Below the pieces are notes generated by a model. That model worked only from the letters and a program-made list of their open reading frames with translations. It made no database searches and had not been told where the DNA came from. The position numbers were made by a program, and so were the translations under genes. DNA of 20,495 nt from an uncultured Bulleidia sp. (GTDB lineage Bacteria; Bacillota_I; Bacilli_A; Erysipelotrichales; Erysipelotrichaceae): positions 1 to 20,495 of the forward strand of contig CAKVLT010000028.1 in NCBI GenBank assembly GCA_934757945.1, given 5' to 3'. Positions 14,575 to 20,495 of the stretch are shown piece by piece; position 1 is the stretch's first letter; every line of letters starts with the position of its first letter.

Positions 14575-15714
14575 TCATTCTCCTTCCGGCTTAATATAAT
14601 TACTGCCATGTCTTAACATATACAACACAACAAATATCCCTGCAATACCTGCACACATATAATTGATAATTCTTAAGACTTTTTCTTTTGTGGAAAGAAC
14701 TTCTTGTTCTTCTATCGTCTTATCAAGAAGAACCCTTCCCACTTCTTCATCATTCAGTGTAAACACTACATAGCCTCTTGCCTTATTCACAGAATCCCCA
14801 TCTACTATTTCAATCGTATACTGCAGTTTAGATTCATCTGTAGAAACTGGCATCAGTAAAGATAAATCCTGAGATAAAGCATAGGTAGCTCCATCCTGTT
14901 CTTTACTTCCCACCTGTTCTTTTGTGATTGTAATCGTTTTATAATTGGAAAATCCATAGTCCAGCAGTTTCATCAGTTCTCCATGTGCCACTTCTTTGGA
15001 CTCTTCCTGAAATACCACCGCTGTTAAAGAGGTACCATTTCTTTCCGCGCTCATCACACAGCTATACTTTCCATTACTATCCAGCCCATCATAGAAACCG
15101 ATAATCCCATCATAAGAAACAGGGTCTCTTGTCAATGTAACACTTTCACCTAAAGTAGAAGGAGTATACTGCAATCCTGTATACAGATCTTTTAAGGCAG
15201 TGATATGCATATAGTCTGTAGCAATTGCTGCCACATCCTTTGCACTGACACATTGGCCTTCTGCAGATGTTCCTTCACTGTTAGAAAACACACTGGTTGT
15301 AAGCCCAAGCCTTTCTGCGGATTTGTTCATGGAAGAGACAAAATCTTTCTGTAAGCCTAATGCATAGGCACAGTCTTCATACCCCTGATACAACACTGCT
15401 GCCATCAGATCTTTCTTGGCATATTGTGCACCTTCCGTTAAGCCAAAAGAAGCATTCAACCCGTCTTTTGGTGTATACGGAATCGTATCTTCATCCGTTC
15501 CATTAGCAGTATATACGCTCATAAATCTGACCATACTGCCAGAATCACATGGAGTATCTGCTTCTTTACCATATAATACAGACCCACTGACAGAACTTAT
15601 CAATACTGCATTGGACGCCTGTAAGTCTATTTCCACTTCTTCTGCATAAACCCGTGGTATCATCATGCTTAATAGCAACAATACAGTGATACATATTTTT
15701 CCTTTTTTCAACAT
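14575..15714 (-). CDS. Secreted, membrane-anchored S11 (DacA)-like protein without the catalytic motifs
   Basis: A 379-residue protein with a signal peptide (MLKKGK followed by a hydrophobic stretch to about 22, then VYAEE) and a C-terminal membrane helix (about 347-366). Overall it follows D-Ala-D-Ala carboxypeptidases of family S11: AVLISSVSGSVLYGKEAD, FVSSMNKSAERLGL, VSAKDVAAIA, CVMSAERNG. All three active-site motifs are changed. SxxK reads SMVR (60-63), SxN reads QGY (110-112) and KTG reads IGF (205-207). It is therefore probably not a peptidase and may bind peptidoglycan or serve as a scaffold. The start at 15714 is set by the signal peptide; longer in-frame starts overlap the ATPase gene. 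A TATAAT lies six bases before the ATG and there is no well-spaced ribosome site. The downstream holin-like gene overlaps its stop. Confidence 0.8.
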   Translation of the reverse strand: MLKKGKICITVLLLLSMMIPRVYAEEVEIDLQASNAVLISSVSGSVLYGKEADTPCDSGSMVRFMSVYTANGTDEDTIPYTPKDGLNASFGLTEGAQYAKKDLMAAVLYQGYEDCAYALGLQKDFVSSMNKSAERLGLTTSVFSNSEGTSAEGQCVSAKDVAAIATDYMHITALKDLYTGLQYTPSTLGESVTLTRDPVSYDGIIGFYDGLDSNGKYSCVMSAERNGTSLTAVVFQEESKEVAHGELMKLLDYGFSNYKTITITKEQVGSKEQDGATYALSQDLSLLMPVSTDESKLQYTIEIVDGDSVNKARGYVVFTLNDEEVGRVLLDKTIEEQEVLSTKEKVLRIINYMCAGIAGIFVVLYMLRHGSNYIKPEGE

Positions 15715-15720
15715 ATCCCC

Positions 15721-15726
15721 ATTATA
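15721..15726 (-). promoter_or_regulatory. -10 box directly before the S11-like gene
   Basis: TATAAT on the minus strand with only six bases (GGGGAT) to the ATG, following the U tract of the ATPase terminator. The expected -35 position falls in the terminator stem and does not match consensus, so this is a weaker case than the similar arrangement before the TrmR-like gene. Confidence 0.35.
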
Positions 15727-15727
15727 C

Positions 15728-15760
15728 AAAAAAAGAACCTTATCCGATAGAATAAGGTCC
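15728..15760 (-). terminator. Terminator of the metal ATPase gene
   Basis: A 9-bp stem with one G-U pair (15735-15743 with 15752-15760) and an 8-nt loop is followed by seven U on the minus strand, just after the ATPase stop codon. Confidence 0.88.
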
Positions 15761-15766
15761 AAATAC

Positions 15767-18409
15767 TCATTTTCTTGCAATATGCAATAAACGTAAGGAG
15801 TTTAATACACATAACATGGCTACACCTGTATCTGCAAAGATGGCCATCCACATGTTGGCAATACCAAAGGCTCCAAGAATCAATGTGACAACCTTGATAA
15901 AAATAGCAAAACAGATATTTTCATTGGCCACTTTCAGAATTCTCTTACTGCTTGCAATAGCAAGAGATATTTTGGATGGTTTATCATCCATGATAACTAC
16001 ATCCGCTGCTTCAATAGCCGCATCTGCCCCAAGAGCACCCATGGCAATCCCAAGATCACTGCTTGTGATAACCGGTGCATCATTCACACCATCTCCCACA
16101 AAGGCTGTCACAGCATTTGCCTTGATATCTTTCACATGCTGTACCTTTTGTTCTGGAAGGCATCCTCCAAAGGCTTTATCCGCATGCAGTTTGGAAGCCA
16201 CTTCATCCACAATCTGCTGATTATCCCCGGATACGATATATACACGTTTTCCTTCTTTATGTAGCTGCTCTACTGCTGAGCGAGCATCTTCTTTCAGCTG
16301 GTCTCTTAACACCAGTACTCCAAGATATTTTTCATCAGCTGCCACATACACCAATGTACCGCTGTCTTTTCTTTCTTCACACTCAACATCATAATCACTC
16401 ATCAGCTTATAGTTACCAACAAGCACTGCATGTCCATCAACAGTACAGCTGACACCTCTTCCTGCAATTTCCTTTACATCCTGAATGCGGCTTTCATCAA
16501 CAGCCTTTCCATAAGAGGCTTTAATACCTAAAGCAATAGGATGATTGGAATAGTTTTCTGCATAAGCAGCATATTCCAGTACTGTATCTGTATGTTCTCC
16601 ATACATTTCTTCTACAGCAAACTGACCGGAAGTAAGCGTACCTGTTTTATCCATGACTACTACTTCTACTTTTGCAAGAGCTTCTATAAGGTTAGCACCT
16701 TTGACAAGCACACCTCTGGAACTGAGCCCACCGATACCTGCAAAGAAAGATAACGGAATGGAAATCACAAGAGCACATGGACAGGAAATAACCAGGAATG
16801 TACAGGCTCTGTAAATACCTGTATCCCAGCCGTTCCCCATCAGACCGACAATGACTGCTACTGCAACAGCACTGAATACTACGGCAGGAGTATACACTCT
16901 GGAAAACTTGGTAATGAAATTTTCTGCAGTGGCCTTTCTGGAATCCTGATTTTCCACAAGATCCAGAATTCTGGCAACCGTACTTTCTCCATATTCTTTA
17001 GTAACCTGAATTTCCAGTACACCTGTCTCATTCACACTTCCAGAGATGACCTCACTGCCTGTATCCACATCTCTTGGCTTGGATTCCCCTGTAAGACTTG
17101 CAGTATTCAAACTGGAGGCACCGGAAGTCACAACGCCATCCAGAGGAATTCTTTCTCCCGGTTTTACTCTGACAATTTCTCCTGTGGATACTTCTTCAGG
17201 ATTCACCTTGATCCACTGACCATCTCTTTTAACTACGGCAAATTCAGGGCGAATATCCATTAAAGCTCCGATAGAAGCTCTGGATTTAGCCACTGCCATA
17301 TCCTGGAAATATTCCCCAATCTGATAGAACAGCATAACACCTGTAGCTTCTTTCATATCTCCTAAATAGATAGCTGCAAATGTAGCAACAGTCATTAAGA
17401 AATGTTCATCAAACAGCTGCCCTCTTCCGATACCTTTAAATGCTTGAAAAATAACATCATAGCCTAATATTACATAGGAAACAGCCGCAATCACGTACTG
17501 TGACGTTCCATGCATACCCATAGCCACAGCAAATAACACACCACCTGTAATCAGTCTGTACAGCATTGTATGATCTTCTTTTTCTTCCTTTGTTTGTACA
17601 GAACCATGACTTAATTCACTGATACTTGTATCAGGTTCTTCTCTGCGTGCAATTTCTTTTACTTCCTGCAGAATTCTTTCTGTTTCAGAAGACTCACAGT
17701 CAAACTGTAATGTGCTGTTCATAAAAGAAATCTGTACTCTGGAAATCCCCTGGATACCTGCAAGTTTCCCTTCCAGTTTAGCAGCACAATCTGCACAGTC
17801 TATACCTTCAATACGATACTTATGTGTATTGGAAGTTACAGCGTAAGTTTTTTCTTCATGATGTTCATGTTCATGATGGTGGTGATGATGTTTATGGCCT
17901 GTAAATGTCACTTTGGCATCTGGTTCTTCTTTCGCTATTAATGCCTCCACCTTTGCACGCATATCACTGCCTGCATCATGTGCGCAATCATACTGTAATG
18001 TACTCTTCATAAAGTTTAAGGAGACATTGGATATACCTTCCAGCTGTGCAATCTTAGATTCCAGTTTGGCAGCACAGTTTGCACAGTCTATATCTTCTAC
18101 CTTAAACATATAGGTAGCTGTTTCTTCTTCCTCTTCATGATGATGGTGCTCTCCACAGCAACATCTTTCATGATGGTGATGACAACACCCTTCTTCATGA
18201 ATATGCACATCCGGTTCTTCTTCAGAAACAATCCTTTCCATCTCTGCTTCAATCGTCTCTTCCATAGATTCCTCTATATCCAGTGTGGCCACACAGGAAG
18301 GAAATTCTACTTTTGCATTATGCACACCTTCCATAGCACCTATCTTATCTTCAAGTTTTTTAGCACAATGAGGGCAATCCAGGTTTTCAAATGTATATTT
18401 CTTTTCCAT
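15767..18409 (-). CDS. P1B-type Zn/Cd/Pb-exporting ATPase with three metal-binding domains
   Basis: An 880-residue heavy-metal pump that exports divalent metals using ATP. Three N-terminal HMA domains carry CPHC (Cys12, 15), CANC (109, 112) and CADC (205, 208). Two His/Cys-rich linkers lie between them: about 70-92, with CCHHHH, RCCCGEHHHH, and about 172-184, with a run of seven histidines. The pump core has TGE (about 440), the CPC membrane motif (543-545), DKTGTLT (Asp587) and GDGVNDAP. The last helices, FADTGVAMLCVLNSLRLL, have the Asp typical of ZntA/CadA, so Zn2+, Cd2+ or Pb2+ rather than copper is expected. I chose ATG 18409 because GGAG is nine bases upstream; ATG 18427 lies within the operator. 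Transcription is probably controlled by the operator at 18423. Confidence 0.9.
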   Translation of the reverse strand: MEKKYTFENLDCPHCAKKLEDKIGAMEGVHNAKVEFPSCVATLDIEESMEETIEAEMERIVSEEEPDVHIHEEGCCHHHHERCCCGEHHHHEEEEETATYMFKVEDIDCANCAAKLESKIAQLEGISNVSLNFMKSTLQYDCAHDAGSDMRAKVEALIAKEEPDAKVTFTGHKHHHHHHEHEHHEEKTYAVTSNTHKYRIEGIDCADCAAKLEGKLAGIQGISRVQISFMNSTLQFDCESSETERILQEVKEIARREEPDTSISELSHGSVQTKEEKEDHTMLYRLITGGVLFAVAMGMHGTSQYVIAAVSYVILGYDVIFQAFKGIGRGQLFDEHFLMTVATFAAIYLGDMKEATGVMLFYQIGEYFQDMAVAKSRASIGALMDIRPEFAVVKRDGQWIKVNPEEVSTGEIVRVKPGERIPLDGVVTSGASSLNTASLTGESKPRDVDTGSEVISGSVNETGVLEIQVTKEYGESTVARILDLVENQDSRKATAENFITKFSRVYTPAVVFSAVAVAVIVGLMGNGWDTGIYRACTFLVISCPCALVISIPLSFFAGIGGLSSRGVLVKGANLIEALAKVEVVVMDKTGTLTSGQFAVEEMYGEHTDTVLEYAAYAENYSNHPIALGIKASYGKAVDESRIQDVKEIAGRGVSCTVDGHAVLVGNYKLMSDYDVECEERKDSGTLVYVAADEKYLGVLVLRDQLKEDARSAVEQLHKEGKRVYIVSGDNQQIVDEVASKLHADKAFGGCLPEQKVQHVKDIKANAVTAFVGDGVNDAPVITSSDLGIAMGALGADAAIEAADVVIMDDKPSKISLAIASSKRILKVANENICFAIFIKVVTLILGAFGIANMWMAIFADTGVAMLCVLNSLRLLHIARK

Positions 18410-18422
18410 ACTATCATTCTCC

Positions 18423-18448
18423 AACATATGAACAACTGTTCATATGTT
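18423..18448. promoter_or_regulatory. 12-2-12 operator of an ArsR/SmtB-family metal sensor
   Basis: A perfect inverted repeat of two 12-base arms (18423-18434 and 18437-18448) with a 2-bp centre; each half contains ATGAACA/TGTTCAT. This matches the 12-2-12 form and core sequence of operators bound by SmtB/CzrA/CadC repressors. It lies at the expected transcription start of the ATPase gene, where a bound repressor would block it until metal is present. No ArsR-type gene is in the window. Confidence 0.85.
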
Positions 18449-18449
18449 T

Positions 18450-18478
18450 ATGATAATAACTCTCTACGTCTGTGTCAA
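18450..18478 (-). promoter_or_regulatory. Promoter of the metal ATPase gene
   Basis: -35 TTGACA (18473-18478) and -10 TATCAT (18450-18455) on the minus strand with an ideal 17-bp spacer. The operator begins two bases downstream of the -10. Confidence 0.75.
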
Positions 18479-18489
18479 TAGTATTTCTC

Positions 18490-18517
18490 TTGACTTTCTC
18501 TGTTTCTATCTTATTCT
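18490..18517 (+). promoter_or_regulatory. Promoter of the PHP phosphatase gene
   Basis: -35 TTGACT (18490-18495) and -10 TATTCT (18512-18517) with a 16-bp spacer, divergent from the ATPase promoter. The ribosome site GAGGT follows before the ATG at 18537. Confidence 0.5.
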
Positions 18518-18536
18518 TTCTGTGTGAGGTAAAACT

Positions 18537-19346
18537 ATGATCAGACACAACTATCACACACATACAAAAAGATGCGGGCATGCCACAGGAGAAGATGAAG
18601 AATACGTACTTGCGGCTATTCAGGCAGGTGTAAAGACACTTGGCTTTTCAGATCATGCACCATATGATCTTCCTCATCCTTCTGAACGTATGGACATCAC
18701 TCAGGTACAGGAATACTATGACTCTGTTCATGCATTACAGAAGGAATACAAAGATCAAATCGACATTCATCTGGGAATGGAAGTAGAATGCTATACAACC
18801 AAATGGGATATTCTGTCTCAGTGGAGAAAAGACACAGACTACTGTATCTTAGGTCAGCACAATCTGGATTTTGAAGCACAGAGTTCTTATGATCTGACAA
18901 ATGCCAAAGAATTAAACACATACTGTGACAGACTGGAATATGCCTGTAAACATGGTCTGTGTGATTATATTGCACATCCTGATGTCTGCTTATACAGCTA
19001 TCCTGTATTAGACGAAGGAGTTCGTTCTGTCGCAGAAAGAATTGCGACTATCTCCTCTACTTACCACATGCCACTGGAATTAAACTGTGGTTCCGGAGTG
19101 AGGTATGGAAAAAGCAGATATGAAGATGGCTACAGATATGCCTATCCTACACGCATCTTTTTTGAAGAATTTGCAAAAAAGAACTGTGACATCATTATAG
19201 GTCTGGATATTCATGATCCATCTCTGTTTTCTACAGATGAATATATAGAGAGGGCTTTAAGTGTTATTGAAGGCTTATCCTGTAACATCATTGAAAACTA
19301 CCCTTTAATCGAAGAAGCGAAGAAGAGAAAGAAGTTGTTTTATTAA
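18537..19346 (+). CDS. PHP-domain histidinol-phosphatase (HisK-like)
   Basis: A 269-residue PHP metallophosphoesterase. The N-terminal metal site NYHTHTKRCGHA (5-16), then FSDHAP (37-42), the acidic GMEVEC (80-85), GQHNLD (106-111), AHPD (146-149) and GLDIHDP (222-228) make up the trinuclear metal centre of the family. Length and motif order match HisK/HisJ, which removes phosphate from L-histidinol phosphate in histidine synthesis. No his genes are nearby, so a different phosphoester substrate is possible. GAGGT lies about seven bases before the ATG. It is divergent from the metal ATPase, but its promoter lies outside the operator, so co-regulation is not indicated. Confidence 0.83.
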   Translation: MIRHNYHTHTKRCGHATGEDEEYVLAAIQAGVKTLGFSDHAPYDLPHPSERMDITQVQEYYDSVHALQKEYKDQIDIHLGMEVECYTTKWDILSQWRKDTDYCILGQHNLDFEAQSSYDLTNAKELNTYCDRLEYACKHGLCDYIAHPDVCLYSYPVLDEGVRSVAERIATISSTYHMPLELNCGSGVRYGKSRYEDGYRYAYPTRIFFEEFAKKNCDIIIGLDIHDPSLFSTDEYIERALSVIEGLSCNIIENYPLIEEAKKRKKLFY

Positions 19347-19366
19347 AAAACAGCTTCTTTCTTCTT
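19320..19366 (+). terminator. Long hairpin overlapping the end of the PHP phosphatase gene
   Basis: The last seven sense codons (19320-19341) can pair with 19347-19366 to form a stem of about 20 bp with one G-T pair and one bulge. The five-base loop contains the stop codon. The 3' arm is pyrimidine-rich, but no clean U tract follows, so termination is likely but imperfect. The rest of 19367-19452 holds no gene and no promoter that I can support. Confidence 0.5.
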
Positions 19367-19452
19367 TACTGCTATACATATACGGACATGTGTACATTAC
19401 TTCTTTCTTGTAAAAGTTACATACTAGTACATATCGAATAGGAGGGACAAAT

Positions 19453-20301
19453 ATGAAAACAGGTGTTATTGATGTTGGCGGTGGATTCAGAAGTTCTTTT
19501 GGAACAGGTATTCTGGATTACTGTCTGGATCATTCCATTACATTTGATTACTGCATTGGAGTCAGTGCAGGTTCAGCAAACCTTTGTTCCTATATGGCAG
19601 AACAAAAAGGAAGAAACTTATACTTCTATACGAAGTATTTTGACAGATGGCAATACATGAGTATAAAGAATCTTGTGGAAACAGGTTCTTATATCGGTCT
19701 GGATTATATATATTCCGATTTATCCAATCATGACGGAGAATACCCGTTAGACTGGAAAAAAATACGTGACGGACACAGAGACCTAGTTATTGTTGCGACA
19801 AATGCCTTAACAGGCGAACCACATTACTTCCATAAGTGGGATATGCGTCAGGATGAATATGATCCTATTAAAGCTTCCTGTTGTGTACCTGTAGTTAACA
19901 GACCTTACGTAATTGATGGAACTCCTTATTTTGATGGAGGACTGTCTGATCCCGTACCATATAAGAAAGCCTTTGAAGACGGATGTGATAAAGTAGTACT
20001 TATTCTTACAAGACCTGCAGCGTTTAAAAGAGCACCTAAAAAAGACAAAGTCATCACAGACCTGTTAAAGCCATTACATCCTCACGCTGCTGAAGCCATG
20101 GCTAACAGAGCAGAAGTATACAACCGCTGTGTGGAAGAGTGCTTACAGTTACAGGAAGAAGGAAAAATGGTGGTCTTAGCCCCAGATGATATAGGGGATA
20201 TGAAGACTCTGACCAAAGACGTGGAAGAAATTAAAGCTTTATATCAGAAAGGTTATGACGCTGGTTCTTTGATTCCAGAAGAATGGTTTGAAAACAAGTG
20301 A
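19453..20301 (+). CDS. Patatin-like phospholipase family protein
   Basis: A 282-residue patatin-fold hydrolase, the YjjU-like bacterial type. The oxyanion loop is GGGFR (9-13), the nucleophile elbow GVSAGS (36-41, Ser38), and the second dyad member is Asp161 in FDGGLSDP. The C-terminal 100 residues fit the small helical extension common in this group. It should hydrolyse acyl esters of lipids; the true substrate is unknown. No signal peptide is seen. AGGAGG lies about eight bases before ATG. The stop codon TGA falls within the right end of an adjacent IS200/IS605-type element, so the last residue or two may have been altered by the insertion; the protein is otherwise about full length. Confidence 0.85.
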   Translation: MKTGVIDVGGGFRSSFGTGILDYCLDHSITFDYCIGVSAGSANLCSYMAEQKGRNLYFYTKYFDRWQYMSIKNLVETGSYIGLDYIYSDLSNHDGEYPLDWKKIRDGHRDLVIVATNALTGEPHYFHKWDMRQDEYDPIKASCCVPVVNRPYVIDGTPYFDGGLSDPVPYKKAFEDGCDKVVLILTRPAAFKRAPKKDKVITDLLKPLHPHAAEAMANRAEVYNRCVEECLQLQEEGKMVVLAPDDIGDMKTLTKDVEEIKALYQKGYDAGSLIPEEWFENK

Positions 20302-20418
20302 ACCTCCCCACCTTAACAGATGTAAGATATCATGTTTGAAGATGGGGCTTCTAAGCTAAATGAATCCTAATGACTCAGTTTAACCTGTGGCATGTCCACA
20401 ATACCGCTATTTCCTTGC
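20299..20418 (-). ncRNA. Right end and probable omega-RNA scaffold of an IS200/IS605 TnpB element
   Basis: Read on the minus strand, the sequence downstream of the partial reading frame at 20419 forms a GAAGCCCCATCTT ... AAGGTGGGGAGGTTCAC structure. A 9-bp stem (20306-20314 with 20339-20347, one G-T pair) ends near the element boundary. A GGGGAGGTTCAC-type end after tnpB is, from memory, typical of Firmicutes IS605/IS1341 right ends, where the transcript becomes the guide RNA scaffold of TnpB. The guide would then be the flanking host sequence, here the antisense of the last patatin codons. Boundary and RNA are predicted, not shown. Confidence 0.55.
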
Positions 20419-20495
20419 TTACGCTTGGAAATTACCTGATTGCGCTAATACAAGATCTGGATGTTTAATGATTTGATACTCATTGAAATCCGGAT
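20419..20495 (-). CDS. C-terminal tail of a probable TnpB-family protein (5' part outside window)
   Basis: An open frame enters from the right edge on the minus strand and ends at TAA 20419-20421. It gives 24 residues ending HPDLVLAQSGNFQA. This is too short for a family call by itself. The assignment rests on position: it ends about 115 bases before the element's right end, as tnpB does in IS200/IS605-type elements. The nuclease and zinc-finger domains would lie beyond 20495. Confidence 0.45.
   Translation of the reverse strand, partial: PDFNEYQIIKHPDLVLAQSGNFQA

Noticed and set aside
1..20495. CRISPR array, tRNA or rRNA genes
   Set aside because: I saw no regularly spaced direct repeats and no tRNA or rRNA signatures on either strand.

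Overview
The window is a stretch of low-GC Gram-positive (Firmicutes) chromosome. The style suggests an Erysipelotrichia-like gut anaerobe: strong AGGAGG ribosome sites, short U-tailed hairpin terminators, a classic rpsL-rpsG-fusA-tuf operon, AT-rich codons, a PHP-type histidinol phosphatase and a patatin-like protein. The taxonomic guess is inference; no rRNA or other marker is present. Most genes lie on the minus strand; three (the zinc-finger gene, the PHP phosphatase and the patatin) lie on the plus strand.

Layout. Both edges carry mobile-element ends. Bases 1-84 (minus) look like the 5' end of a group IIC intron inserted just after the terminator hairpin of a TrmR-like methyltransferase gene (123-722). 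Next is a free-standing radical SAM/SPASM-like gene (794-2308) with its own leader and terminator. From 8602 down to 2529 runs a tightly coupled six-gene operon: MBOAT acyltransferase, SGNH/DltD-like protein, DltA-like adenylating enzyme, acyl carrier protein, fold-type III PLP decarboxylase and HAD hydrolase. Behind it is the str operon (13004 to 8722). A divergent plus-strand gene encodes an unrecognised treble-clef zinc-finger protein (13263-14165). Convergent to that are a small Phage_holin_4_2 membrane protein and an S11 peptidase-like protein that has lost its active-site motifs. Then comes a Zn/Cd/Pb P1B-ATPase with three metal-binding domains and two histidine-rich linkers, whose promoter carries a perfect 12-2-12 SmtB/ArsR-type operator. 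Divergent from the ATPase is the PHP phosphatase, followed by a patatin-like hydrolase. The patatin stop codon lies inside what looks like the right end and omega-RNA of an IS200/IS605-type TnpB element, whose gene tail reaches the window edge.

The most interesting system is the operon at 2529-8602. It has the four functions of the Dlt D-alanylation pathway (activate, carry, move across the membrane by MBOAT, transfer by DltD-like protein) in a different gene order, plus a PLP decarboxylase between carrier protein and HAD. By eye, the adenylating enzyme has lost both the Asp that binds the alpha-amino group and the Cys associated with D-Ala selectivity in DltA. My inference is that the operon decorates a cell-surface polymer with an acyl group other than D-alanine, possibly a decarboxylated amino acid such as beta-alanine or GABA. 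This is untested and rests on alignments made from memory.
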